64,000 nt of DNA from Halorubrum sp. CBA1229 (lineage in GTDB: Archaea > Halobacteriota > Halobacteria > Halobacteriales > Haloferacaceae), in contig NZ_CP054585.1 of the NCBI RefSeq assembly GCF_003721435.2, positions 1,550,001 through 1,614,000 of the forward strand. The letters are read 5' to 3'. Shown here one piece after another: positions 34,395 to 43,334 of this stretch (position 1 is the stretch's first letter; every line of letters begins with the position of its first letter). Below the pieces are notes generated by a model. That model was given only the letters and a program-made list of their open reading frames with translations. It did no database searches and was not told the DNA's origin. The position numbers and the translations under genes are program-made.

Positions 34395-34928
34395 TCAGGG
34401 CTGCCGTACGCGGATCTGGCCGTTCGCGTCGACGGTGACGAACAGGCGGCTGCGCACCTCGCGGCCGTGGACCGCGTCGCCGGCGCGGTCGCCGATCGTC
34501 TTCATCAGGTCCGGCGCGGTCTGGTTCACCTTCACGCCCGCCTCGTCGCAGGCGTCGTACACGTGTTTCGGGGCGTCGTACAGGTCGGTGCCGGCATCGA
34601 TCTCCACGCGGACGGGCGCGGCGAGCGCCTCCGCGAACGCGACCGTCTCGCGGGCCCGCTCGACGTTGTCGCGGGCGCTGGCCTCGACGCTGGAGACGTT
34701 CGCGCGCGACGTGCCGAGCCGGTCGGCGATGTCCGACTGGCGGAGCCCCCGCTCGCGGAGCGCGAGCACCTCCGCCTGCCGGTCGGTGAGGACGCTCTCG
34801 TCGGCGTCGAACCCGGCCCGTTCCAACAGTTCGTCGGCCTCGACGCCCTCGACGTCGTCGGCCGTGTCGGCGGCGTCGGACGGCCCGTCGTCTGCGACCA
34901 TACTCGTCGCGAGGGGACGCTCGCTCAA
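34395..34928 (-). CDS. Tfx-family DNA-binding protein
   Basis: 177 residues. A sigma-70-region-4/LuxR-like HTH spans LTDRQAEVLALRERGLRQSDIADRLG through TSRANVSSVEASAR (about 47-85). The Tfx C-terminal domain follows (LYDAPKHVYDACDEAGVKVNQ). In methanogens Tfx binds downstream of an operon for molybdenum enzymes; here the target is unknown, although molybdopterin enzymes lie nearby. An ATG nine codons in (34901) is a possible alternative start. Confidence 0.85.
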   Translation of the reverse strand: MSERPLATSMVADDGPSDAADTADDVEGVEADELLERAGFDADESVLTDRQAEVLALRERGLRQSDIADRLGTSRANVSSVEASARDNVERARETVAFAEALAAPVRVEIDAGTDLYDAPKHVYDACDEAGVKVNQTAPDLMKTIGDRAGDAVHGREVRSRLFVTVDANGQIRVRQP

Positions 34929-35052
34929 AAAACGGCGGTTTCGGCGTCCCGCTCGACGCGGGGCGCGGCGTCGACCGCGTCCGGGCGGATGCGACGACGG
35001 CCGATCGGTGGCGTCCGGACTGTCCGTGGGGCGGGGCTCCCCCGGGACGCGC

Positions 35053-35529
35053 TCACTTGCCCCAGAAGTTCTCGCGGCTGCCGAGCCGTTCGCGGTCCGG
35101 GCGATCGCGGCGGCGGTCGCCCTCGTCGTCCTCGTCGGCCTCGGCGTCGGCGTCCGTCGCGTCGCCCTCGTCGCCGTTCTCCTCCTCCGGGTCCTCGGGA
35201 AGGCGCTCGACGACGTCCTGCGCGGTCGCGTGGCTCGACTTCACGCGGTGGATCCGGACCTCCGCGCGCGCCGGCGGGAGGAGCCCGTCGACAAGGACGA
35301 TGAAGCCGTCGTCGGTGCGGCCCACGCCGGCGCCGCTCTCGTGGATGTCGTCGACCTCGACGACGACCTCCTCGCCGGGCTGGACCGGCTGCTGTTTCAG
35401 CTCGTAGATGGGCATGTCGTAGTGGTTACACCACTCCGCGCCGCCCTTGTTGCCGTAGTGTTGACACCCCATCCCCTCGATTCGCTCGTCGAAACTGGGG
35501 CAATCGTCGGCGAGTGGACAGTCCGCCAT
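35053..35529 (-). CDS. TRAM-domain protein with N-terminal cysteine cluster
   Basis: 158 residues. Four cysteines are near the start (CPLADDC, GMGCQHYG, EWCNHY), possibly a zinc site. A TRAM beta-barrel follows (about 48-105, GEEVVVEVDDIHESGAGVGR), then an acidic and finally Arg-rich disordered tail. TRAM domains bind RNA; stand-alone TRAM proteins are abundant in archaea and may act as RNA chaperones. Confidence 0.88.
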   Translation of the reverse strand: MADCPLADDCPSFDERIEGMGCQHYGNKGGAEWCNHYDMPIYELKQQPVQPGEEVVVEVDDIHESGAGVGRTDDGFIVLVDGLLPPARAEVRIHRVKSSHATAQDVVERLPEDPEEENGDEGDATDADAEADEDDEGDRRRDRPDRERLGSRENFWGK

Positions 35530-35660
35530 ACCGTAGGGGAGACCGCGGGCCGTTGTAAACGTTTTCGACTGGGCGGGCGGAAAATCAGGCGTATCGGCGG
35601 CTCACCCGGCTGAACGGTGGCTGCTCCGGCGCCCCGCCTCGGCTCACGACCGAACCCGGC

Positions 35661-36008
35661 TCACAGGAACTCGCGGACCTCCGAGTACCACATGTCGTGG
35701 TGGTCGACGGCGCCGAGCGCGTCGGCGACGTCGACCGCGATCGCGTGCCAGCAGCGCTCGCTCGGGTCCTCGGCGTCGAGGTTGTACGTCGCGTCCGCGC
35801 AGGTGCACTCCCCCTCCTCGACGACGTACTCGTCGTCGTGGCCGACGACGACGGTGAAATCTCGGTAGCGCTTCACGCGCCCCTCGCCGACCGCCTCGAT
35901 CGCGCGCTGCCCGCGGTCGCCGTGCTCGCCGACGATCCCGGCGGCGATCGGGCCGGTGAGCTCTCCGGCCTCCGCGATCGCCGCGCGCCAGTCGTCGACC
36001 GGCTCCAT
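35661..36008 (-). CDS. SWIM zinc-finger protein
   Basis: 115 residues. The motif CTC followed after about 17 residues by CWH is a SWIM zinc finger (CxC-xn-CxH). The rest is an N-terminal helical region with GRVKRYRDFTVVVGHDDEY, usual for haloarchaeal SWIM proteins. Likely nucleic-acid or protein binding. A second SWIM protein occurs at 45134. Confidence 0.78.
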   Translation of the reverse strand: MEPVDDWRAAIAEAGELTGPIAAGIVGEHGDRGQRAIEAVGEGRVKRYRDFTVVVGHDDEYVVEEGECTCADATYNLDAEDPSERCWHAIAVDVADALGAVDHHDMWYSEVREFL

Positions 36009-36105
36009 GGGCTCCCATTCTGGGGCGGTCGGTTAAACAGCGTCGGTGGACGCGGGGGTCGTCCCCGACGCGTGGTTTCAAGCCGCTCCCCCGCCTCCGT
36101 CCGCC

Positions 36106-36339
36106 ATGGCTGAGACGTGTCCGCACTTGGCGTACCGCGAGGAGGGCGACGAGCGGTCGTTCGAGACGGCGCGCGCGTTCTGCACCGTGACGGAGTCGTT
36201 CGTCCAACCCATGCGCGCCGACGTCTGTAACGCCAGATACGAGCTCGACCCGGCGGCGGACTGCGAGTTCTACGTGGCGCCGGAGTCGGGGTCGGACTCG
36301 ACGGCCGACGAGAGCGAGAGTCCCGACGCCGACCGATGA
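36106..36339 (+). CDS. Small cysteine-containing protein coupled to the BKACE gene
   Basis: 77 residues from the ATG at 36106. Four cysteines (TCPHL, FCTVT, VCNAR, DCEFY) could bind zinc. The tail is Ser/Asp/Glu-rich. The stop overlaps the next gene by ATGA, so both are on one transcript. The function is not recognised. Confidence 0.75.
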   Translation: MAETCPHLAYREEGDERSFETARAFCTVTESFVQPMRADVCNARYELDPAADCEFYVAPESGSDSTADESESPDADR

Positions 36340-37178
36340 CCTACGACGACTACCTCGACGGGAAGCCGACGGTCATCACCGCCGCGCTCACCGGCGGCGT
36401 CCACGGGAAGGAGGCGCATCCGGACCTCCCGGAGACCCCCGAGGAGATCGCGTCGGCCGCGGCCGCCTGCGAGGCGGCGGGCGCCAGCGTGCTCCACCTC
36501 CACGCGCGCCGCGAGAACGGGGAGCGCGCCTTCTCGGCCGAGCGCTTCCAGGAGGTCGCCGACGCGGTCCGCGCGGCCACCGACGACGCCGTCCTCCAGC
36601 ACTCGACCGGGGGGACCGCCGCCCCGGACGCGCTCCGACACGAACCCCTGCGAACCGACCCCGCCCCGGAGATGGCGTCGCTCGACATGGGCCCGCTCAA
36701 CCGCTACGACCGGCTCACCTCGGAGAACACCCGCGAGCTGGTCGCGTCGCTGCACGCGGAGATGAAAGAGCGGGAGATCAAGCCCGAGCTCGAGGTGTTC
36801 AACGACGGGCACCTCAACGAGTCGCTGTCGATCCTCGACGACCTCGAGGACCCGCCGTATCTCAACTTCCTGTTCGGCGGCGGGACCACGTCGCCGCCGC
36901 ACCCCCGGAACCTGCTGAACCGGGTCGAGGCGCTCCCGGAGGGCGTCGAGTTCAACGTGATCGGGTTCGGCCCGCATCAGCTCCCGATGACGACCCAGTC
37001 GCTGCTGCTCGGCGGACACGTCCGGGTCGGCTTGGAGGACAACCGGTACTACGAGAAGGGCGAGCTGGCGACGAACGAGCAGCTCGTGGCGCGGGCGGCC
37101 CGTCTCTCGGAGGAGTTGGGGCGACCAGTGGCGACGCCCGCGGAGACGCGGGAGCTACTGGGACTGCGTGGGCGATAA
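36336..37178 (+). CDS. BKACE-family (beta-keto acid cleavage) enzyme, DUF849
   Basis: 280-residue TIM-barrel enzyme that condenses a beta-keto acid with acetyl-CoA to give an acetoacetate-type product and a new CoA ester. The zinc motif HLHAR (near 51-55), early TAALTGGVHGKEAHP, QHSTGGT and NFLFGGG match the 3-keto-5-aminohexanoate cleavage family. The exact substrate is unknown. It is translationally coupled to the small Cys protein upstream. Confidence 0.88.
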   Translation: MTYDDYLDGKPTVITAALTGGVHGKEAHPDLPETPEEIASAAAACEAAGASVLHLHARRENGERAFSAERFQEVADAVRAATDDAVLQHSTGGTAAPDALRHEPLRTDPAPEMASLDMGPLNRYDRLTSENTRELVASLHAEMKEREIKPELEVFNDGHLNESLSILDDLEDPPYLNFLFGGGTTSPPHPRNLLNRVEALPEGVEFNVIGFGPHQLPMTTQSLLLGGHVRVGLEDNRYYEKGELATNEQLVARAARLSEELGRPVATPAETRELLGLRGR

Positions 37179-37212
37179 CGGGAGTCCGCGCCGCAGATCT
37201 CGGCGGTGACAC

Positions 37213-37272
37213 GCTATTTAACTAATGCGGACGACGGCCAACATTAATGTGTACACAAACCCATACACAAAC
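37213..37272 (+). promoter_or_regulatory. vapBC promoter with tandem TACACAAAC repeats
   Basis: TATTTAAC (37214-37221) is a TATA-like box. TACACAAAC occurs at 37252-37260 and 37264-37272, spaced 12 bp, ending five bases before the vapB ATG. VapB ribbon-helix-helix proteins often bind such repeats to autorepress. Confidence 0.5.
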
Positions 37273-37277
37273 ACACG

Positions 37278-37538
37278 ATGGCAACGAAGAACATCGGTAT
37301 CAAAGAGGACGTCTACGAGCGACTGAAAGCTCACAAACGCGGTGACGAGAGTTTCAGCGAGACGCTCGATCGCGTTCTCGGCGAACTCGACTCCGACTGG
37401 CGGACGAACGCCGGCTTCCTCACCGACGATGAAGCCGCGGACCTCGAAGCGGAGGTCGAGAACGGCCTCGAGGACGCCGACGAATCACTCGACGAACTCG
37501 GTGGCGAGGTCGACGAAGGGCTCTCGGGGAACTCGTGA
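37278..37538 (+). CDS. vapB: VapB-family antitoxin
   Basis: 86 residues. The N-terminal DNA-binding part, KNIGIKEDVYERLKAHKRGDESFSETLDRVL, is followed by an acidic C-terminal region (DLEAEVENGLEDADESLDELG) expected to wrap the toxin. It overlaps the vapC GTG start by four bases (GTGA). Likely autoregulated through the repeats just upstream. Confidence 0.9.
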   Translation: MATKNIGIKEDVYERLKAHKRGDESFSETLDRVLGELDSDWRTNAGFLTDDEAADLEAEVENGLEDADESLDELGGEVDEGLSGNS

Positions 37539-37921
37539 GGCTCGTTGATTCCTCGTTTCTCGTCGACTACGCCAGAGGTGACGAGGCCGCGATTTCCTAC
37601 TTGGCCGCGCACGATGACGAAGAGATCGGGGCGTCGACTATCGTCCTCTCCGAGCTCTACCGCGGATTGATGATCACCCGGGAGATGACGCGGGAGGAAG
37701 CGACGTCGAAATACGAGTGGGTGGAGCCGGTACCGTTCACGAACGAAACGGCCGCGGAAGCCGCTGCAATCTACGTCGAACTCCGGGCCGACGGAGCGAT
37801 GATCAACAAGAGTGACATCTACATCGCAGGTACTGCGCGCTCTCTCGGCGTTCCGCTCGTCGTCGGCGACGACCACTTCGATGCCGTCGGAGAACTACAG
37901 GTCGAAACCTACCGAGGGTGA
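37535..37921 (+). CDS. vapC: VapC-family PIN-domain toxin ribonuclease
   Basis: 128 residues with the GTG start at 37535. PIN active-site acids: Asp in RLVDSSFLVDY, Glu in LSELYRG, Asp in NKSDIYIAGTA and Asp in VVGDDHFDAV. VapC toxins cleave tRNA or rRNA when free of VapB. It is coupled to vapB by a GTGA overlap, a complete type II system. Confidence 0.92.
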   Translation: MRLVDSSFLVDYARGDEAAISYLAAHDDEEIGASTIVLSELYRGLMITREMTREEATSKYEWVEPVPFTNETAAEAAAIYVELRADGAMINKSDIYIAGTARSLGVPLVVGDDHFDAVGELQVETYRG

Positions 37922-38018
37922 GTCTTTCCTCTCGAACTCAGCCGCTGATCTGCTTACAGGCGGCGCCAGCGAACTCGATTCGATTTAAAAATTACCGCGG
38001 CTCGGGGAGGCCGCCCTC

Positions 38019-39890
38019 CTACTCCAGCACGACCAGCACGTCGCCCATGTCGACGCTGTCGCCCTCGCCGACGTGGACGCTCGCGACGGTGCCGCCGCGC
38101 TCGGCGACCACGTCGTTCTCCATCTTCATCGCCTCGAGGACGCAGACCACGTCGCCCGCGGCCACCTCGTCGCCCTCATCGACGTCGACCGAGAGGATCG
38201 TCCCCTGCATCTCCGCCGCGATCGCCTCGCCGCCCTCGGCGACGTCGACGCCGTCGTCCCCGCCGTCGTCGTCTTTCGCCTGCGGCGGTCGCTCCTGGCG
38301 ACCGCTCGACCCGCCGCTCACGGGCGTCGGGATCGCGGGCGCGCCGCGCTCCTCTAACTCCACGTCGAAGCGCTTCCCGTTCACCTCGACGGTGAACTCG
38401 CGCTCGGTCACCTCCTCGTCGCCGTCGTCGCTCGACGCCGACTCGGTCCCCCACTTCTCCTGGGCCTCGACGACCAGGTCCCGGTCGAGCTCCTCGTCGA
38501 GGTACTTCGTGGTGTGGGTGCCCGCGACGAACCGCTCGTCGTCGAGCATGAGCCGGTGGAACGGGACGACGGTGACGACGCCCTCCAGGTCGTACTCCGC
38601 GAGCGCGCGCTTCGACCGGGCGAGACACTCCTCGCGGTCCCCGCCCCACACGATCAGCTTCGCGATCATCGAGTCGTAGTCGGTGACCAGCTCGTCGCCC
38701 TGCCGGAGCGCGTCGTCGACGCGCACGCCGATCCCGCCCGGCGGGTCGTACGTGTCGAGCCGCCCCTCGTTGGCGGGCTGGAACTCCTTCGCCGCGTTCT
38801 CGGCGTTGATCCGGAACTCGATGGCGTGCCCCTCCAGCTCCACGTCGCCCTGCGAGACCGAGAGCCCCTCGCCGCTGGCGACCCGGAGCTGCTCTTTGAC
38901 GATATCGATCCCCGTCAGCTCCTCGGTGACGGTGTGTTCGACCTGGATGCGCGTGTTGACCTCGAGGAAGTAGAACGGCGTGTCGGGGCCGAGCGGCTCC
39001 GACGGGTCGCGGTCGAGGTCCTCCTCGACGAGGAACTCGACGGTGCCGGCGTTGGTGTAGTCGGCGGCGGCGACGCCGCGGCGGGCGGCCTCACCGATCT
39101 TCTCGCGCAGTTCGTCGGAGAGCGCGGGGGAGGGGCCCTCCTCGATCACCTTCTGGTGGCGGCGCTGGAGCGAGCAGTCGCGCTCGCCGAGGTGGACGAC
39201 GTCCGACTCGTCATCGGGTCCCTCGCCCTCCTCGCCCGCGTCCGCGACGATCTGCACCTCGACGTGGCGCGGGTTCTCGAGGTAGCGCTCGAGGTAGACG
39301 GAGTCGTTCGAGAAGTACGCCTCGCCCTCGCGCTTGGCCGACTCGAGCGCCTCTTCGGCCTCAGCGGCGCTCTCGACGACCTTCATCCCGCGGCCGCCGC
39401 CGCCGCCCTCGGCCTTGATCGCGACGGGGTAGCCGTGCTCGTCGCCGAACTCGGTGACTGCGTCGACCTCGGTGACGGGCTCGGTCGTCCCCGGGACGAT
39501 GGGGACGTCGGCGTCGTCCATCACCCGGCGGGCGTGGGTCTTCTCGCCGAGCCGCTCCATCGCGTCGCTGGCGGGGCCGACCCAGGTGATCCCGTCGGCG
39601 GCCTCGACGCGGGCCGCGAAGTCGGCATTCTCGGCGAGGAAGCCGTAGCCCGGATGGATCGCGTCGGCGTCGGCCGCGCGCGCGGCCTCGACGACCGCCT
39701 CGCCGTCGAGGTACGAGTCGGCGGCGCGGGCCGGACCGACGTTGTACGCCTCGTCCGCGTACCGAACGTGGCCGCCGTGTTTGTCCGCGTCGCTGTACAC
39801 GGCGACGGTGTCGACACCCAGCTCCGCACAGGCGCGCATCACCCGAACCGCGATCTCCCCGCGGTTCGCGACGAGAACCTTGTCGAACAT
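38019..39890 (-). CDS. pccA: Propionyl/acetyl-CoA carboxylase biotin carboxylase-BCCP subunit
   Basis: 623 residues. An ATP-grasp biotin carboxylase (about 1-450: ATP-binding [32 protein letters not shown]) is followed by a linker and a C-terminal biotinyl domain with the acceptor lysine in EAMKMEND (Lys 589). With PccB and PccX it forms the haloarchaeal acyl-CoA carboxylase. In haloarchaea this supplies methylmalonyl-CoA for propionate use or the 3-hydroxypropionate branch. It is separated from pccBX by a small gene and a possible RNA. Confidence 0.94.
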   Translation of the reverse strand: MFDKVLVANRGEIAVRVMRACAELGVDTVAVYSDADKHGGHVRYADEAYNVGPARAADSYLDGEAVVEAARAADADAIHPGYGFLAENADFAARVEAADGITWVGPASDAMERLGEKTHARRVMDDADVPIVPGTTEPVTEVDAVTEFGDEHGYPVAIKAEGGGGGRGMKVVESAAEAEEALESAKREGEAYFSNDSVYLERYLENPRHVEVQIVADAGEEGEGPDDESDVVHLGERDCSLQRRHQKVIEEGPSPALSDELREKIGEAARRGVAAADYTNAGTVEFLVEEDLDRDPSEPLGPDTPFYFLEVNTRIQVEHTVTEELTGIDIVKEQLRVASGEGLSVSQGDVELEGHAIEFRINAENAAKEFQPANEGRLDTYDPPGGIGVRVDDALRQGDELVTDYDSMIAKLIVWGGDREECLARSKRALAEYDLEGVVTVVPFHRLMLDDERFVAGTHTTKYLDEELDRDLVVEAQEKWGTESASSDDGDEEVTEREFTVEVNGKRFDVELEERGAPAIPTPVSGGSSGRQERPPQAKDDDGGDDGVDVAEGGEAIAAEMQGTILSVDVDEGDEVAAGDVVCVLEAMKMENDVVAERGGTVASVHVGEGDSVDMGDVLVVLE

Positions 39891-40020
39891 TCCTGCACCT
39901 TCATTCCACCATAACCCACCTCATTCTATCGGTCCGCGACGACGACCGAGCGATCCGCGATCCCGCCGTCCGTCCTCGCGCCCGAGACGATTAAGGGGAT
40001 CCCGGACGCCAGTTCCGCCC

Positions 40021-40239
40021 ATGCTCTCGCCCGGAAACCCCTACGTGCTGCCGTCGACGCTGGTCGCCGCGGCCGCGTACCTCGCCGCGACGCTGCTGAC
40101 GGACGCCTCGATCCTGATCCGGATCGGGCTCCTCGTCCTCCTCGCCGGCGTCGTTCCCATCGTCATCAACCGCCTCCTCGGCGGCTCGACCGCGGAGGCC
40201 GCGACAGAGGAGGGCGTCGAGGAGCCGCCCGAGGCGTGA
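40021..40239 (+). CDS. Small membrane protein between the pcc genes
   Basis: 72 residues with two hydrophobic helices (about 11-28 and 31-52) and an acidic tail. Family unknown to me. It is on the strand opposite to pccA and pccB. A strong TATA (GATATATAAG) begins directly after its stop. Confidence 0.7.
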   Translation: MLSPGNPYVLPSTLVAAAAYLAATLLTDASILIRIGLLVLLAGVVPIVINRLLGGSTAEAATEEGVEEPPEA

Positions 40240-40246
40240 CCACAGA

Positions 40247-40376
40247 TATATAAGCTGCCGAACGTATCTCCGAACGCACCCTGTGAAGGGTTCGCGTGGC
40301 GAGGCCCGCTCGGGCGCTCGCCGGGGGAATGCACGCGCTCGGGCGGTCTCCGTCCGGGGGCGGACGATTCTAAAAA
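40247..40376 (+). ncRNA. Candidate structured small RNA
   Basis: TATATAAG at 40247-40254 predicts a start near 40271-40276. The predicted transcript has hairpin 1 (CGAAC 40271-40275 with GTTCG 40290-40294, allowing an internal loop). Hairpin 2 pairs CGCGTG (about 40293-40298) with CACGCG (about 40332-40337), enclosing GGCGAG with CTCGCC and GCCCG with GGGC. Hairpin 3 is GTCCG with CGGAC near 40352-40365, then CTAAAAA. No ORF fits and both flanking genes converge on it. It could also be a bidirectional terminator. The RNA family is not recognised. Confidence 0.35.
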
Positions 40377-40427
40377 CCGGCGAGCGGCGGCGCCGTCGCG
40401 GGTATGACACCCTTCGGAAGCCGTCCC

Positions 40428-40784
40428 TCAGAAGCGGTCGGCGCGGCCGGCCGCGGTCCACGGGTCGGTCGGCGCGTTCTCCGGAACGCGGACCGACCGA
40501 TTGGTGAGCCGGTCGACCCGCCCGGCGAACGACCACCGCTCGCCGTCCCAGCCCTCGTCCGCGTCCTCGGCCGCGGCGGCCGCCGCGGCCAGCTCCCCGT
40601 CGCGGAGGTGCGCCGCGACCGCGGCGGCGATGGCGGCGGCCTCCGCGTCGTCGGCGTCGTCGGGAATCGCCAGCCCGTCGAGGACGGCGGCGACCGTCGG
40701 GCCGCGCGGATCGCTCTCCGGGTCGGTCGATCCGGCGTCCGGGTCGGAGGTGTCGCCGTCCGGGTCGGGGGTGTCGGCCGCCAT
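40428..40784 (-). CDS. pccX: Small acyl-CoA carboxylase subunit PccX
   Basis: 118 residues, acidic. The Asp/Pro/Ser-rich N-terminus is followed by helix [17 protein letters not shown] and an end segment [17 protein letters not shown], as in the third subunit of haloarchaeal propionyl-CoA carboxylase. The start overlaps the pccB stop (TGATG), and a downstream position is known for this small subunit. A longer frame over pccB is a shadow. Confidence 0.85.
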   Translation of the reverse strand: MAADTPDPDGDTSDPDAGSTDPESDPRGPTVAAVLDGLAIPDDADDAEAAAIAAAVAAHLRDGELAAAAAAAEDADEGWDGERWSFAGRVDRLTNRSVRVPENAPTDPWTAAGRADRF

Positions 40785-42328
40785 CAGATCGGGATGTTGC
40801 CGTGTTTCTTCTCGGGCTGGTCCGAGCGCTTCCCCTTCAGCATCTGGAGGTCGTCGATCAGCCGCGCGCGCGTCTCGGCGGGCTCGATCACGTCGTCGAC
40901 GAAGCCCCGGTCGGCGGCGCTGTACGGGTTCGCGAACTCCTCGCGGTACTCGTCGATGAGCTCCTGCCTGCGTGCGTCGGGGTCGTCGGCCGCCGCCAGC
41001 TCCTCGCGGTAGAGGACGTTGACGGCGCCCTTCGGCCCCATCACCGCGATCTCCGCGGTCGGCCACGCGTAGTTGACGTCGCCGCCGATGTGCTTCGACG
41101 ACATCACGCAGTAGGCGCCGCCGTACGCCTTCCGGGTGATCACGGTGAGCAGCGGGACCGTCGCCTCCGAGAAGGCGTACAGCAGCTTCGCGCCGTGGCG
41201 GATGATCCCGTTGTGCTCTTGGTCGGTGCCGGGCATGAACCCGGGCACGTCCTCGAAGGTGAGGATGGGGATGTTGAACGCGTCGCAGAAGCGGACGAAG
41301 CGCGCGCCCTTCTGGCTCGACTCGATGTCGAGGGTGCCGGCGTTCACGCGGGGGTTGTTGGCGACGATCCCGATTGAGTGGCCGTCGAGCCGCGCGAAGC
41401 CGACGACGACGTTCTTCGCGAAGTTCTCTTGGACCTCGAAGAAGGAGCCCTCGTCGACGACGCTGCCGATCACCTCCTTCATGTCGTACGGCTTCCGGGG
41501 CGCGTCAGGGACGATGTCGGCCAGCTCCTCGTCGGCGCGCTCGGGATCGTCCCACGGCTCGACGCGGGGCGGGTCTTCGACGTTGTTGGCGGGGAGATAC
41601 GAGAGCAGCCGCGCGATGTCGTCTAAGGCGTCCTCCTCGCTCTCCTCGGCGAAGTGGGCGACGCCCGAGGTCGACGTGTGGGTGACGGCGCCGCCGAGCT
41701 CCTCGAAGCTCACCTCCTCGCCCGTCACCGTCTCGATGACGTCCGGGCCGGTGATGAACATGTGCGAGGTGTCTTTCACCATGAACGTGAAGTCCGTGAT
41801 GGCGGGCGAGTACACCGCGCCGCCGGCGCACGGGCCCATGATCGCCGAGATCTGGGGGATCACGCCGGACGCCTCCGTGTTGCGCCGGAAGATCTCCGCG
41901 AAGCCGCCGAGCGAGGCGACCCCTTCCTGAATCCGGGCGCCGGCGGAGTCGTTGAGGCCGACGACGGGCGCGCCGACGTCCATCGCCTTGTCCATCACCT
42001 TGCACACCTTCTCGGCGAACACCTCGCCGAGCGAGCCGCCGAAGACGGTGAAGTCGTGCGCGAAGACGAACGTCTTCCGGCCGTTCACCTCGCCGTAGCC
42101 CGTGACGACGCCGTCGCCCGGGATCTGCTTTTCCTCCATCCCGAACTTGTGGGTCCGGTGGGTGCGGAACCGATCGAACTCGTGGAACGTCCCGTCGTCG
42201 AGGAAGTAGTCGATCCGCTCGCGCGCGGTCATCTTCCCCTTCTCGTGTTGGGACTCGATCCGGTCCTCACCGCCTCCCAGCGCCGCCCGATCGCGGCGCT
42301 CCCGGAGGTCCTCGATACGGTCGTCCAT
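40784..42328 (-). CDS. pccB: Propionyl/acetyl-CoA carboxylase carboxyltransferase subunit
   Basis: 514 residues from the ATG at 42328 (a GTG at 42334 is also possible). Crotonase-like carboxyltransferase: [28 protein letters not shown], the acyl-CoA pocket [14 protein letters not shown], the second half [32 protein letters not shown], and the C-terminal GNIPI. It transfers carboxyl from biotin to the acyl-CoA. It is in an operon with pccX. Confidence 0.95.
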   Translation of the reverse strand: MDDRIEDLRERRDRAALGGGEDRIESQHEKGKMTARERIDYFLDDGTFHEFDRFRTHRTHKFGMEEKQIPGDGVVTGYGEVNGRKTFVFAHDFTVFGGSLGEVFAEKVCKVMDKAMDVGAPVVGLNDSAGARIQEGVASLGGFAEIFRRNTEASGVIPQISAIMGPCAGGAVYSPAITDFTFMVKDTSHMFITGPDVIETVTGEEVSFEELGGAVTHTSTSGVAHFAEESEEDALDDIARLLSYLPANNVEDPPRVEPWDDPERADEELADIVPDAPRKPYDMKEVIGSVVDEGSFFEVQENFAKNVVVGFARLDGHSIGIVANNPRVNAGTLDIESSQKGARFVRFCDAFNIPILTFEDVPGFMPGTDQEHNGIIRHGAKLLYAFSEATVPLLTVITRKAYGGAYCVMSSKHIGGDVNYAWPTAEIAVMGPKGAVNVLYREELAAADDPDARRQELIDEYREEFANPYSAADRGFVDDVIEPAETRARLIDDLQMLKGKRSDQPEKKHGNIPI

Positions 42329-42334
42329 CGTCAC

Positions 42335-42600
42335 GCCGGACCACCCTGAGTCATTACCTCGTGGGTCGGCGAGCGGCATCAAAAGGGTTCCCCTATCCGA
42401 CGTTTCGGCGTTCGACGCGCGTCGAAATCGGGGACCGCGTGGGGCCACTCGGCTTCCGCGGGCGACCTCCCGCCGTCTCCTCGGGCGGCCCCCCGCGACC
42501 CGCCGCTGTCTCTCTTGACTCCCGTCGGCGACCCCCCGCCGTCTCCTCTCGACCGCCCGCACGAGCCCTGTCGCCGGTTCACACGGGGACGGGCGGTTCG
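42335..42600. other. Non-coding region between pccB and rpl1
   Basis: No convincing gene. A 20-bp direct repeat with one mismatch (CGACCTCCCGCCGTCTCCTC at 42463, CGACCCCCCGCCGTCTCCTC at 42529) is present. CATCAAAAGGG (42377-42387), read on the minus strand, may hold the pccB TATA. Confidence 0.6.
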
Positions 42601-42603
42601 ACG

Positions 42604-42692
42604 CTTTTAAACCTCCGATGGACCACTCTCCGGTGAGACAGGCTTCGCCTGTTTCACTGACCCGTAGGAGCGACCTGCGTACTACGGAGGTG
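42604..42692 (+). promoter_or_regulatory. rpl1 operon promoter, L1-type leader and Shine-Dalgarno
   Basis: CTTTTAAA (42604-42611) is the TATA box. The leader has a 10-bp stem, GTGAGACAGG (42633-42642) with CCTGTTTCAC (42648-42657). A second stem, CCGTAG (42662-42667) with CTACGG (42682-42687), follows. A strong Shine-Dalgarno GGAGGTGA (42687-42692) overlaps the second stem and lies just before the ATG at 42696. In Halobacterium the L1-L10-L12 leader mimics the L1 site on 23S rRNA; this leader fits that autoregulation. Confidence 0.65.
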
Positions 42693-42695
42693 AAA

Positions 42696-43334
42696 ATGGC
42701 AGACACAATACAAGAGGCCGTAACTCTCGCACTCGACGATGCGCCCGAGCGGAACTTCCGCGAGACCGTGGACATCGCGATCAACCTGCGAGACCTCGAC
42801 CTCAACGATCCGTCGAACCGCATCGACGAGTCCGTCGTGCTGCCGGCTGGAACGGGGCAGGAGACACAGATCGTCGTCTTCGCGGAGGGCGAAACCGCCG
42901 TCCGCGCTCAGGAAGTCGCTGACGAAGTGCTTGACAGCGACGACCTCGAGGACCTCGGAGACGACGACGACCGCGCAAAGGATCTGGCCGGCGAAACCGA
43001 CTTCTTCGTCGCAGAGGCCAGCCTGATGCAGGACATCGGTCGGTACCTCGGTACCGTCCTCGGTCCGCGCGGGAAGATGCCTACCCCACTACAGCCGGAC
43101 GACGACGTCGTCGAGACCGTCAACCGGATGAAAAACACCGTGCAGCTCCGGTCCCGCGACCGGCGCACGTTCCACACCCGCGTCGGCGCCGAAGACATGG
43201 GCCCCGACGCGATCTCGGACAACATCGACGTCATCATCCGGCGGCTCGAAGCGAGCCTCGAGAAGGGGCCGCTCAACATCGACGGGATCTACGTGAAGAC
43301 CACGATGGGTCCCGCCAAGGAGGTGCCCGTATGA
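42696..43334 (+). CDS. rpl1: 50S ribosomal protein L1 (uL1)
   Basis: 212 residues starting MADTIQEAV with a Shine-Dalgarno immediately upstream. Two-domain L1 with [19 protein letters not shown] and the C-terminal [16 protein letters not shown]. It binds the 23S stalk and, in archaea, its own mRNA leader. It overlaps rpl10 by ATGA. The L11 gene is not adjacent. Confidence 0.97.
   Translation: MADTIQEAVTLALDDAPERNFRETVDIAINLRDLDLNDPSNRIDESVVLPAGTGQETQIVVFAEGETAVRAQEVADEVLDSDDLEDLGDDDDRAKDLAGETDFFVAEASLMQDIGRYLGTVLGPRGKMPTPLQPDDDVVETVNRMKNTVQLRSRDRRTFHTRVGAEDMGPDAISDNIDVIIRRLEASLEKGPLNIDGIYVKTTMGPAKEVPV

Noticed and set aside
40428-41066. Longer PccX reading frame extending into pccB
   Set aside because: N-terminal part is a shadow of pccB; start at 40784 overlaps the pccB stop as TGATG.
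42361-42636. 91-residue frame before rpl1
   Set aside because: Pro/Arg-rich low-complexity frame crossing the rpl1 promoter; a direct repeat in the DNA explains its internal similarity.
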